Assembly: GCF_026626665.1 (NCBI RefSeq)
Contig: NZ_JAPNKE010000002.1
Span: 2,171,204-2,235,203, forward strand
Origin: Nannocystis pusilla
Lineage (GTDB): Bacteria > Myxococcota_A > Polyangia > Nannocystales > Nannocystaceae
Direction: 5' to 3'
DNA length: 64,000 nucleotides
Shown here: one piece after another, positions 1-9,309 of the stretch
Position numbering within the stretch: the first letter of the stretch is position 1
Layout of the letters: each line of letters opens with the position of its first letter
The notes under the pieces: generated by a model
What the model was told of the DNA's origin: nothing
Databases searched by the model: none
What the model saw: the letters and a program-made list of their open reading frames with translations, nothing else
Made by a program: the position numbers and the translations under genes

Positions 1-503
1 TGTCGGGCCGCCCGCAGCCGCGAATACACCGTGTTCTCCTTGACCTCGAGGGCGCGGGCGATCTCCGGCGCCGTCATCTGCTCGAGCTCGGCGAGCAGGA
101 ACACCGCGCGCTTGTCCTCGTCGAGGCGGCCGAGGAAGCGCTCGAGCAGCGCGGCGGCCTCGCGCTCGGCGACCGCGACCGCGCCGTCGAGCGCGCGCGG
201 GGCCTCGTCGGCCAGGGCCTGGGCCAGGCGGTGCTGCCGGCCGGCGCTCCGCCGCTGCCGCCAGGCGATCCGGCGGGCGATGCCGTACAGCCAGCCGCGC
301 ACCGAGGTGATCGGCGCGTCGGGGCGGCGCAGGACGACCAGGAAGACCTCCTGGACCGCGTCCTCGACGGCCGCCGGTGGTACGCCGAGGCGGCACAGGT
401 TGCGGTACACGAAGCCGAAGTGCTCGCGGAACAGCGCCTCGAACGAGGCGCCCGCAATGGGCGCCTCCGCGCGGAGCTCGGGTTCGGCGGGCTGCAGCTG
501 CAT
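1..503 (-). CDS. ECF-type RNA polymerase sigma factor (C-terminus beyond window edge)
   Basis: Sigma-70 family protein of the extracytoplasmic-function class, expected to direct RNA polymerase to a small regulon. Reading from ATG at 503, region 2 covers roughly residues 19-85. It includes the hydrophobic FVYRNLCRLGV helix, VEDAVQEVFL and the -10-binding helix around VRGWLYGIARRIAW. Region 4 begins near residue 120, with the helix-turn-helix signature MTAPEIARALEVKENTVYSR. The gene runs off the left edge after about 167 codons, so only the last residues are missing. It is divergent from the amidohydrolase lipoprotein at 725, with 221 bp between them that must hold promoters for both. No anti-sigma gene is visible because the downstream side is outside the window. 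The fold is certain; the regulon is unknown. Confidence 0.9.
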   Translation of the reverse strand, partial: MQLQPAEPELRAEAPIAGASFEALFREHFGFVYRNLCRLGVPPAAVEDAVQEVFLVVLRRPDAPITSVRGWLYGIARRIAWRQRRSAGRQHRLAQALADEAPRALDGAVAVAEREAAALLERFLGRLDEDKRAVFLLAELEQMTAPEIARALEVKENTVYSRLRAAR

Positions 504-724
504 GTGGTCGCGGTATCTCCGGGTGGCGGGGGTTCCGTCAGAAAATCTGCATCAGGCCGACACCGAGGATCGGAGCGCCGGCGCGCATGAAAAGATTGCG
601 AGCCGGCCTGAAGAATTTTCGACGGGACTCGGCGGTGCCGGAGATGAGCTGGCATGCGTTCGACAGCACGTCTCTTCATCGACTCTTACTCCGTCACGAC
701 CCCGCCGCCCGGCTGCGCAGCGGC

Positions 725-2329
725 ATGCATTCTATTAAAAAGATCACGCGCTGCGCGAGCCTGGGTTGCTGGATCGCCGCCATCGCGGGCTGTGACGGCA
801 GCGGCGCGACGAGCACGGCCCATACGACCGACCCCACCACGGGCGACGAGTCGACCGCTGCGTCCTCGCTCACGGAGGACAGCACCGGCGACGCGACCAC
901 CGTGCCGGGGACCACCGCAGTCACCGACCCGAGCGCCGGCACGAGCACGAGCGACGGCCCCACCAGCGAGGCCGGCACGTCCGAGGTCGGCACGAGCAGC
1001 ACGACCGAGGACAGCACCACCGCGAGCAGCGCGACGACCGAGGGCACGACGACCGAGGGCACGACGACCGAGGACAGCACCACCGCGAGCAGCACGACGA
1101 CCGAGGGCACGACGACCGAGGGCACGACGGAGGGCACGACGACCGAGGGTTGCGAGAGCGAGCTGCGGGCGGTCAAGCTCGCGCGGTTGATCGATCCGGC
1201 CGACGGCAGCGTCCTCGAGCCTGCGATCGTCATCGTCCAGAATGATCGGGTCGTCGCGCTCGCCACCGACGAGAACGAGATCCCGTGCGGCGCCGAGGTC
1301 GTCGACTGGTCGAGTTACACCGGCGTGCCCGGGCTGGTCGACGCCCACACGCACTTCATCTACCAGACCGACGACGAGCCCGGGACCTTCCCGTGGCAGC
1401 GGAGCTGGTGGCTGTTCCAGAACTCGCCGGAGACCCTGGCCGAGCTGGCGCGGCAGGCGGCGGAGAAGACCATCAAGCTCGGCGTCACCACGGCGATCGA
1501 CAAGGGTTGCGGCCCCGGCGACTACCTGATCGCCGAGCTGCGCGACGCGATCGCGGCCGGCGAGGTCACGGGCCCGCGGATCTACACCGCCGGCTACGGC
1601 ATCAGCGGGCCGGTGCCGTCGATCGACGTGATGAAGGGGTGGATCCAGCAGAACGTGGCCGACGGCGCCGACCTGATCAAGGTGTGGGCCGACAACTGCA
1701 GCGACGACACGTTGACCTGCAGCTCGAAGTTCACGTTCGAGCAGCTCAAGGCCGCGGTCGACCAGGCGCACGCGCTCGGCCGGCCGATCGCGATCCACGC
1801 CTATCACGCCGACACCGCGAAGCTGGCGATCATGGCCGGGCCGGACTCGCTGGAGCACCCCGAGGGCCTCGATACCATCGACTTCATGGACATGATCGCC
1901 ATGGGGGTCACCTACGTGCCCACGATCGATCACAACCGCTATTACAAGGACAACCTGGCCTATTTCGGCTACGACCCGGGCAAGGCCGCGGAGTTCGAGG
2001 CGTACATCGCGTTGAACCTGGCCACCGCCAATCAGGCCCACCTCGCCGGGGTCGACATCGCGATGGGCTCCGACGCGGTGTTCAGCGGCTTCGGCGAGAA
2101 CACGCGCGAGCTCGAGTGGTTCATCGAGGCCGGCATGACGCCGCTCCAGGCCCTGCGCGCGGCGACGATCGAGGGCGCGGCCAGCATCGGCGTCGAGCAC
2201 GAGGTCGGCCGGGTCGCGGTCGGCTACTTCGCCGACATCGTCGCTGTCGACGGCGACCCGCTCACCGACGTCAGCGTGCTGATCGGCGACGTCCACGGCG
2301 TCATGAAGAGCGGCGTGGTCGTGCCCTGA
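725..2329 (+). CDS. Amidohydrolase-family lipoprotein (imidazolonepropionase-like)
   Basis: Metal-dependent hydrolase predicted to be lipid-anchored. The ATG at 725 gives MHSIKKITRC, a hydrophobic stretch and the lipobox AIAGC followed by Asp. Residues about 28-140 are a low-complexity spacer of TTEG/TTEDST units, typical of myxobacterial surface lipoproteins. The catalytic domain follows: strand-1 metal motif DAHTHF near residue 207, a conserved Lys in DLIKVWADN, HAYH near 357, LEHPEG near 376, and the Asp of GSDAVF near 448. The C-terminal GYFADIVAVDGDP is the usual closing beta-sandwich signature of amidohydrolases. Relatives cleave cyclic amides, dipeptides or organophosphates, so the substrate cannot be read from sequence. 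A longer upstream open frame exists, but the signal peptide fixes this start. Confidence 0.85.
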   Translation: MHSIKKITRCASLGCWIAAIAGCDGSGATSTAHTTDPTTGDESTAASSLTEDSTGDATTVPGTTAVTDPSAGTSTSDGPTSEAGTSEVGTSSTTEDSTTASSATTEGTTTEGTTTEDSTTASSTTTEGTTTEGTTEGTTTEGCESELRAVKLARLIDPADGSVLEPAIVIVQNDRVVALATDENEIPCGAEVVDWSSYTGVPGLVDAHTHFIYQTDDEPGTFPWQRSWWLFQNSPETLAELARQAAEKTIKLGVTTAIDKGCGPGDYLIAELRDAIAAGEVTGPRIYTAGYGISGPVPSIDVMKGWIQQNVADGADLIKVWADNCSDDTLTCSSKFTFEQLKAAVDQAHALGRPIAIHAYHADTAKLAIMAGPDSLEHPEGLDTIDFMDMIAMGVTYVPTIDHNRYYKDNLAYFGYDPGKAAEFEAYIALNLATANQAHLAGVDIAMGSDAVFSGFGENTRELEWFIEAGMTPLQALRAATIEGAASIGVEHEVGRVAVGYFADIVAVDGDPLTDVSVLIGDVHGVMKSGVVVP

Positions 2330-2508
2330 GCGGCGCGCCGACGAACCGCCGCAGCGGACGCGCGGGCCGACATCAGGCGCGCCCGGGCAGGTCCGCGCGG
2401 GTTCGCCTGCGGCCTCGCGCATCCCGCATCGAGGACCGCAGGTCAGGTGCGTCGGCGGATCGACGCGCCGTCGAGACAGAGCCGGCGGCCTGCGGGTATC
2501 GTACGGCG

Positions 2509-3612
2509 ATGTCCTACGCTTCACGCCTGCGCTACCGGAGCTCGACGGCCGCCCGACTCACCCTTTCACGCGGAAGCCTCGCGGCGTTGCTCGCCGGCTG
2601 CGCGCCGGCGGATCCCGGCGAGAGCACCGGATCGACCGCCGCGGCGACGACGACGACCGAGGCGTCCACCGGCTCGCCGACCGGCGACGCGGCCACGACC
2701 CCGACCACCAGCGAGGCCTCGACCCAGGGGTCCGGCGACGTCACGAGCGCGGCGAGCACGAGCACGGCGAGCACGAGCACGACGAGCACGAGCGAGGCGA
2801 GCACGAGCGAGGCGAGCACGAGCGAGTCGTCGACCACCGGCCCTGTCGGCTGCACGAAGAACGTGGTGCTGATGGGCTACTGGCCGCCGACCAACGAGAT
2901 GCTGCGGCCGTGGAGCACCGATCCGGCGCAGAACCCGGACGGCTGGATCGGCGCCGATTGGGGCGGCTACGGCTACGACGTCCATTCGTTCTTCCCCGAG
3001 TTCCCGCCCGACGGCGATCCGACCAACGACGACATCGGCGATCCGGGCGCGGTCGGCTCGCCGGACTTCGACCTGCGCGTCGACTATCAGGCGACCTCGA
3101 AGGACTTCTGGCGGCTGGTGGACGAGTACCAGCCGATCATCTTGGTGACGACCAGCCGCGGCGGCGATATCGGCTGGGAGATCGAGGCGCTCGAGGGCGG
3201 TCACGGCCTCGACAACCCCGGCGGGCCCGCGCAGGACTGGCTGTCCGACGCTCACGGCGCCGAGCACCAACCGACGAAGTCGACGACCGAGGCGCGCTCG
3301 TGGGACGCGATCAGCGAATACCGCCAGGGCAACACGCTGCCGAGCCAGCTCCCGCTCGAGGTGATCGCCGCCGCGACCGAGCCGCTGGGCATCACGTCGG
3401 TGGTCATCGATCAGCAGACCAGCGGCAACTTCCTGTCCGGTTTCCTCGGCCTGCACGGCGTCTATTACAATCAGCTCGCCCCGCACAACGTGGCCGCCGG
3501 CCACATCCACGTCGGCTACGGCCTCCCGGTCGCCGACGCCAGCGCGCTGCTCGAGGCGACGCTGCACGCGGTGCTGCAGGCGCACCCGGCCGACTCCGTC
3601 GACTGCCCGTGA
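2509..3612 (+). CDS. Pyroglutamyl-peptidase-I-like lipoprotein, likely catalytically altered
   Basis: Lipoprotein with signal peptide ending LAALLAGC and a Thr/Ser/Ala-rich spacer to about residue 113. The remainder resembles peptidase family C15. An N-terminal strand VVLMGYWPP corresponds to the usual TGFxPF. The late motif TSGNFLSGFLGLHG (about 302-315) aligns with the family AGxYxCN nucleophile segment. AAGHIHVGYG (about 327-336) aligns with the FIHVPY histidine motif. At the nucleophile position a Ser appears where Cys is expected, so activity as a cysteine peptidase is doubtful. The start at 2509 is chosen because it gives a complete signal peptide. It is convergent with the frameshifted LamG gene at 3817. 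Family assignment rests on these two motifs and general length, so confidence is moderate. Confidence 0.6.
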   Translation: MSYASRLRYRSSTAARLTLSRGSLAALLAGCAPADPGESTGSTAAATTTTEASTGSPTGDAATTPTTSEASTQGSGDVTSAASTSTASTSTTSTSEASTSEASTSESSTTGPVGCTKNVVLMGYWPPTNEMLRPWSTDPAQNPDGWIGADWGGYGYDVHSFFPEFPPDGDPTNDDIGDPGAVGSPDFDLRVDYQATSKDFWRLVDEYQPIILVTTSRGGDIGWEIEALEGGHGLDNPGGPAQDWLSDAHGAEHQPTKSTTEARSWDAISEYRQGNTLPSQLPLEVIAAATEPLGITSVVIDQQTSGNFLSGFLGLHGVYYNQLAPHNVAAGHIHVGYGLPVADASALLEATLHAVLQAHPADSVDCP

Positions 3613-3816
3613 GGCTGACTGCGCAGGGCCGCGAGTCCGGCGGCTCTGCGCGTCGTCGCGGACTCGCCAGACGCCCGAGAACAACTTGACGAACGGCAGG
3701 GCGTCGCCTGTCTCGCCGGGCCCGTCGCCGCGTCGCGGCCCCACCAGTCGCTCGCCCGCCACAAGGCGGAAGAGGACAGCGAGGAGCCACGTGCTTCGGA
3801 GAGCGCAGCCCGTCGT

Positions 3817-5460
3817 CTACATGCGACGGATAATTTCGCCCGCCTTCGGCATCCCGCGGAGCACCGTATGCCACTGTTGTTGATTCGGGCCAACGAAATC
3901 GAGGACCTCGTAGTCGCTGAATCCGATCGGCATCGTCACCCCGCCGGAATTGACGCCCAAGGCGCCATCGTTGCCATCGAAGTGCAGGTGTGCGGCGTTC
4001 ATGCCGGACTTCGCCAGATCATCGCCTTGGGTGACGGGAAGGTAGTACACTGGGCCAGTCTGCGGCGCGAAGAACGGGTTCCCGTCCATGAAGATATCGG
4101 TGAAGCTGAAAGGCTCGAGGTGGAGGTAAAGCACGCTTTCGTTCGGGGCGACATTGATGCGGACGGCGTTGGCTTCAGTAACGTCGGCTGGGAGCACGAC
4201 TCCCTCCTTTACGTAGTAGATCTGCCCGGACGCTGCAGCCGACACCGTCCCCTGCATCGGAGCCACGACGCGTTTGAAGTCCCAACTGAACGCTGCGAAG
4301 CCGTTGTGCGAGCCGCCCGCGGAATCCGGGGCCTGCTGCACCTGCCATACCTCGCCGGCGGGGAACGGCAGTTGGTAGCTGCCCTGGGTCGGCGCGACGT
4401 GCGGCCCTTCGAACAGATCCGCGTCGCCGGCGTTCGCCGACTTGACCCCGGAGGCGACCGTGAGGCGCTGGACAAAGTTGCTCACCGGCGCGACCGGCGT
4501 GACCGGCGTGACGATCTTCGGCCCCGGGGGCGTCTGCAACCCGTAGGTGTCGAAGGTCATACCGGCGACCATCGCCGACTCGTCGCCTCCGAATCCACAC
4601 TGCATGATCTGAGAAATATTCGCCTGACTCAGCGCGCTGTCGAATACGGCGACCTCGTCGATCAGCCCGTAGAACTGCCAGGACTTGCTGGACTCGAGGT
4701 TGAGCCCGCTCGTGCGACGACCGAGGCGCAGTTCGCCCTGCGGAACCTGGGATGGGCTCATCGGATCCGTCGGGCTGAACGAGATCTCGACGCCGCCGAC
4801 CGGGGACAGCAGAACGCCATTGAGGTAGAGCTTGAAGGTGAACTTGCCGCTGACGTCGGCGGCCGTCCGGACGAGCGCGATGTGGTTCCACTGCCGCTTC
4901 ACGTAGCCGGGCGCGATGTAGTTGACCTTCTTACCTCCAAGGTCGACGTTCAGCACCGGGTCGCCGGGGGTGACGACTTTGTTGTTCTGGATGACGACGT
5001 TGCCGTCGCGGTAATCCCCTTGGCCGACGAGGTACGTGCCGCTGCCGTTCTCGGCGAAGATCGGCCCGGAAGTAATTGTAGGTGAACTCGGGCATCACCC
5101 AGCCCATGACCGTGTGCGGGCCGTCGAAGAAGCTCGAGAAGTCGATGTTGGTGTCGAGGTAGCCCTTCTGATTGATCTTCCAGGCGCGCTCGATCGCTGG
5201 ATCGGGGATAAAGTGGCATGCTCGTTGTTCGCGAAGCGGTCCCGCGAGCTCGGTCGGGCCGGTGGGCGTCGGACCAGGCGGGTCGCCAATGTCGGCCGCG
5301 TCGGCCTCCGCGACGTCGTCCGCGGCGAGCTCGCTGGAGGCGAGGTCAAAGTGGGGTCGTCACAGGCGCTGCCCCCCAGCGCGAGCGGCAGTACGAGGGC
5401 TGACGCGCGCACGAGCCTATAGCGAGGTGCGAGCACAAACGGAGAAAGGCTGTAATGCAT
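3817..5460 (-). CDS. LamG-like plus M23-peptidase-like lipoprotein, broken by two apparent frameshifts
   Basis: Reading from ATG at 5460 gives a signal peptide ending LALGGSAC (lipobox). The frame then needs one extra C in a four-C run near 5355. It continues as HFDLASSELAADD through TNIDFSSFFDGPHTVMGWV, a LamG/concanavalin-like strand pair. A second shift, of opposite sign, near 5066 restores the first frame at GPIFAENGSGTYL. The C-terminal third resembles the lysostaphin (M23) fold: HNGF..SWDF gives H and D ligands, VVAPMQGTV is the beta core, and YLHLEP then HLHFDGN supply the last His motifs. The protein is therefore a predicted cell-wall-acting or carbohydrate-binding lipoprotein of about 547 residues. 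Without the two corrections the natural frame meets TGA at 5095. Compensating shifts in short G/C runs favour sequencing error over a pseudogene. Confidence 0.65.
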
Positions 5461-5942
5461 GGTGACAATCTCTTTCGATGGGTGAACGTAGCTGAGACTC
5501 GGCCGCAATCCGCTGACGATCGTCTCAAATGCGCTAGTGCCCGGGCGCCGAAAAACAATTTCGGACCTCGAACTTTCCCCGTGCCAACCTCTGGACCCCA
5601 CTCGCGACCTCACCCTGAACGCATCCGGTGGACGTGACGCAGCATTCCGACCTCGCGCACGCGTCTGTCGAGTGTCACGATCGTGGTGACCCTTCGAACC
5701 GACGGCGCGAGCGAGCGCGCGGCGCGGCTCCAGGCCAGCGCGCAGACAGCTCAGCATCGCACCGAAGTCGGGCCGCGGCTGCCAGCCGAACTCGTCGCGT
5801 GCGCTGCGCGATAGGCCGCGGCGTGGTGGTGGCGGGACGGCCGGGCGTTCGGCGCGAAGCGCTCCGTTGCGCAGTCGCTGCTCTCGACTCGTCGGGCGCG
5901 GCGTCACCGCCGCGCCTGTCGACTGGCGAGTTTGGCAGGACA

Positions 5943-6064
5943 AACAGTAGCCGCTGCCCTCGACCTTGCTGCTCTCGGTGCGGCACTCCTGCCACAGATG
6001 CTCGACGGGTTGGGCCCGTCGATCGCCACGTCTTCGGCTTCGGCGGGGTCGAGCGCAGCTCGAG
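5943..6064 (-). pseudogene. Decayed 3'-end fragment of an FG-GAP lipoprotein gene
   Basis: The stretch matches, at nucleotide level, the C-terminal coding end of the intact FG-GAP lipoprotein gene further along (about 19676-19840). It has one internal deletion of about 70 bp and scattered substitutions. On the minus strand the preserved words are AEAEDVAIDGPNPS and ECRTE-KVEGSGYC in different frames, so it cannot encode the ancestral product. It lies just downstream of the lodB-like stop at 6085, in an otherwise gene-free gap (5461-6084). It shows that this lipoprotein family has been copied and lost nearby. Confidence 0.65.
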
Positions 6065-6084
6065 GAACTGCGCCGTGGGCCCCG

Positions 6085-7140
6085 TCAGAGACGGCGCAGC
6101 CAGAACGGCTCGTCCGGCCACCGGCGCTCGCGGGCGTAGGTGGCCAGGCGGTGCTCGAGGTACCGCTCGTAGAGCCGTTCGACGCGCTCGGCGTAGGCCG
6201 GCAGCCCGCGCGGGTCGCCGCCGCGGGCCGCGACGATGGCCTTCGCGCCGGCGTCGGCGGTGAGGAGGGCGTCGGCGAGGCCCTGCGACGACAGCGGATC
6301 GACCGAGAAGGCGGCGTCGCCGACGGCGATCCATCTGTCCCCGAAGACATGGGAGAGTCGGCCGGTCCGGGCGTCCGCGCCGCGCGGGGCCTCGATCGGC
6401 AGGTAATCGCCCGCGGCCAGGGTCGCGGCGATGAAGCGGGTGCGCACGAGCAGCTGCACGAACTCGGCGCGCGCCGAGCAGGCACCCGGCTCGTGATCGC
6501 GGAGCAGGGCGACGACCCGCTCGCCCGTGGGCACCCGCACCGTGTACCACCAGCCGTACGCCGCGGCCTCGACGAGAATGCGGGTGTCGAACTCGCCGGG
6601 GACACCGGCGCGGAAGCGGGCGTAGGTGGCGACGAGCGCGTCGACGTGGGTCCGCGTCGCGCCCAGCCGATTCGCCAGAGCGGCCGGCCGGCCCGAGGCA
6701 TCGATCGCAAATGCAGCGATCACGCAGGTCCCGTCGTCGAGGCGTAGTTCGAGCGCCTCGTCGCCGCGGTGGGCGGCGCCGACGAGGCGGGCGATTCGCA
6801 GCACCGCGCCGCCCTCGCAAGCCCAGCGGCGCAGGCCGGCGTCGAACCGCGCACGGTCGAGGATCCACCCGTGGCCGTAGGGCTCGCCGATATGGTCGTA
6901 CACGCCGAGATCGTCGCTGCCCCACGCGGACAGGGTGCCGTTACCGGGCAAGGCGTCGCGCACGAGCGGCAGGAGCCCGAGCGCGTGCAGCAGGGGCCGG
7001 GCCGCGGGCGGGAGCCCCTCGCCGATCCGAAACCCCTCCGGCCGCGGGTCGATCATCGTCACGGCGAGGCCGGCGCGCGCGAGCAGACCCGCCGCGAGCG
7101 CACCGGCTGGACCGGCACCGATGACGACGACATCCATCAT
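6085..7140 (-). CDS. LodB-like FAD-dependent oxidoreductase (maturation partner of LodA)
   Basis: Flavoprotein of the tryptophan-halogenase/geranylgeranyl-reductase type. The N-terminal Rossmann motif VVIGAGPAGALAAG binds FAD, followed by IGEGLPPAARP. A second nucleotide-binding motif WIAVGDAAFSVDPLSSQG lies near residue 270. Length (351 aa) fits LodB-type proteins. In the Marinomonas LodA/LodB pair the flavoprotein is needed to build the cysteine tryptophylquinone cofactor of the partner oxidase. ATG at 7140 overlaps the LodA-like stop TGA as ATGA, so the two are translationally coupled. That coupling is the main reason for choosing this start and this role over a stand-alone halogenase or hydroxylase. 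It is the last gene of the operon. Confidence 0.78.
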   Translation of the reverse strand: MMDVVVIGAGPAGALAAGLLARAGLAVTMIDPRPEGFRIGEGLPPAARPLLHALGLLPLVRDALPGNGTLSAWGSDDLGVYDHIGEPYGHGWILDRARFDAGLRRWACEGGAVLRIARLVGAAHRGDEALELRLDDGTCVIAAFAIDASGRPAALANRLGATRTHVDALVATYARFRAGVPGEFDTRILVEAAAYGWWYTVRVPTGERVVALLRDHEPGACSARAEFVQLLVRTRFIAATLAAGDYLPIEAPRGADARTGRLSHVFGDRWIAVGDAAFSVDPLSSQGLADALLTADAGAKAIVAARGGDPRGLPAYAERVERLYERYLEHRLATYARERRWPDEPFWLRRL

Positions 7141-9298
7141 CGCCGCGCTGGCTTGTGGACGGGCACCGGCCACTCGTGCGGCTCGAGCTCGGCGGCCTCG
7201 CCCTTCAGCGGGCCGGCGACACCGCCCGCCGCGACGCGCAGTCGGCTCGGCACGCCGGGGACGTCGCTCGGACCCGGCTGCACCTCGAGCAGCCCCATCT
7301 CGTGGAACTCATGGACCATCTGGACCATCTGCTCGGGTGCGCTCCCCCTGAGGCGCGCGTTCCAGTCGGCGCGCGCGGCGAAGGCGTCGCGGCGGGTCTC
7401 CAGCGGCCGCGAGGTGTCCATGAGCACCCGGTATTGCTCGAGCGTGAGCACCTGATTGGGCACGCGCGCGGGCCAGAAGCTGGGGATGAAGGGGTCGTAG
7501 GCCTTGTCGTAGCCGGCGCGGCAGAACGCGGTGTCGGCCTGCCAGGGGAGCCCCATCCAGCGCGTGAGATCGCCGGGGCCCTGCTCGTGCAGCGGGCCGT
7601 TCGGGCCGAGCGCCACCGATTGCGTCAGCGTCGAGCCGTAGCTCGGCGCCGGCGTGCCCGCGGGTCGGTGACGGATCCGGAACGGCCGGTCGAACATCGT
7701 CAGATGGCGGATCGGCCAGGTCACCTCGCAGCCCGGATGGAACGCGTCGGCGAGCGCGTGGTCGAGCGCCGCGCGGTCGAGCATCCCCGGTTGCTCGGCC
7801 AGCGGCACCTCCTCGATCGCCGCGTACGTCGGCAGCTCGACCGCGAGATCGTCGATGAAGTCGCCGGCGACCCATCTGGCGAGCACCTGCTCCTGCGTCC
7901 ACGTGATCGCGGCGTTCTGCCGCGGGTTGTCGACCGCCACCGACTCCATCGCGTCCCCGTAGAGCCACGGCCACGGCAACTGGTTGCCGTCGCTCGGGGT
8001 CGACGGGCGGAAGCTGTTGGCGACCTGCCGCCGGATCTCCTGATTGCGATCGTACCCGCCCTGCGCCGGCTTCCACGCCAGCTCGGCGGCCAGCGCCGGA
8101 TCGTCGAAGTCGAGCCGCGATCCGGCCCCGAACGCGACCGCGAAGCCGTGATTGTTCCACTGCAGCCCGGACAGCCGGCGCAACAGCGGCCAGACGTCGC
8201 GCTTGAACGCGACGTCGTGCTGCGCCGGCAACCAGCCCGCTTGCACGTACACGTCGACGAGAAGGTCGTGGAGCGTGCGCACGCCGAGGACGCCGGGCCC
8301 GTAGTCCGGCGGCGCGGTGACGACCCAGGCGCCCTCGACGGGGATCTCGGCGCCCTCGATGCGGACGGTCGCGGTGACGGGCCCGTCGGAGGTGTCGTCG
8401 TACCAGCCATCGGCGTTGATGAAGGTCGTCGGGACGTTGGGGTCGAAGATCGGCTGGTTGGTCGGCGAGGCCGACACGCCGTGGCCGCCGAGGAACACCA
8501 GACGGCCGGCGTCGTCGGTGCGGAGCTGACCGAGCTGCACCGACGTGCCCTGGAATGGCCGGCGATCGTCGGGCCGACGGTGGACTTGCCGCGGACCTCG
8601 GCCGGCCCGCCGTCGATCACGAGGCGCGCGCGCTCGGGCGCGGGCACGCCGGCGTTGCGCAGCGGCAGCGTGACCGTCTCGGCCTCGGGGATGTCGAACG
8701 CGAGCTGCCACTGGAACCAGGCGGCCTTGCTGTTGGCGACATGGACCCGCCAGGTGATGTCGGCGGAGTTGGCCGTGATCTCGCCGACGACCTCGCCCGC
8801 GGCGTTGTAGCCGTAGATCCGGAAGCGCGCGGCTTGCCGTTTGAGCGCCCCGGTCGAGTCGCGCCAGGCCCCGACGGGCGCGGGCGGGGCATCGACCACC
8901 TCGGGTCCGTACAGGTACTCGCTCGCGCTGTTGCCGACGCGGGCGATGCCGATCGCAGGGTGGATCGCGGCGCGCACGATCCGGCGATCGACGGCCGTGG
9001 GATACGCTCGACCGTCGTCCCACGTGTCGGGCCGCGGCGCGGTCGGCTCGCCGCGCGGCTGGCCGTTGACGTCCCGGCGATTGTCGGCAGAGGCGCGGTA
9101 GACCACCCGGCGCGCTTCGGAGATGCTGCCGACCGGCGCGTGCGCCGGCAAGGCGTGCCACGGGTTGAACGCGAGGCTCTCGCCGTACGCCGACTGACCG
9201 CGGGCGTCCAGGTCCTGCTGTGGGAGCACCAGAGTGCCGACGCGCACCGGCGGGCTCTCGCGCTCCGACCATTCGACGGTCGCGCGGTCGAGCGGCAT
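7137..9298 (-). CDS. LodA/GoxA-family quinoprotein amino-acid oxidase, fused to a catalase-like C-terminus (frameshifted)
   Basis: From ATG at 9298 the first ~95 residues (ATVEWSE, LVLPQQ, FNPWHALP, ARRVVYRAS) are the closing part of the catalase-like domain encoded just upstream. With no stop codon, the LodA family N-terminus follows: AAIHPAIGIARVGNS. Near 8557 the frame must gain one C in GGCCATT; then FQGTSVQLG and the rest read through to 7137. Cofactor features are present: WMGLPWQADTAFC, with the D-x3-C pattern of the modified Cys, and FWPARVPNQVL with the Trp. LodA-type enzymes oxidise lysine, glycine or other amino acids and release ammonia and hydrogen peroxide; the substrate here is unknown. 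It is coupled to the downstream LodB-like gene by ATGA. The frameshift is probably a sequencing error. Confidence 0.75.
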
Positions 9299-9309
9299 CT
9301 CGCCCTTTC

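Noticed and set aside
1285..3612. Very long open frame covering the second half of the amidohydrolase gene
   Set aside because: Its first 400 codons are an Arg/Gly/Ala-rich antisense-like shadow. The signal peptide at 2509 defines the real gene.
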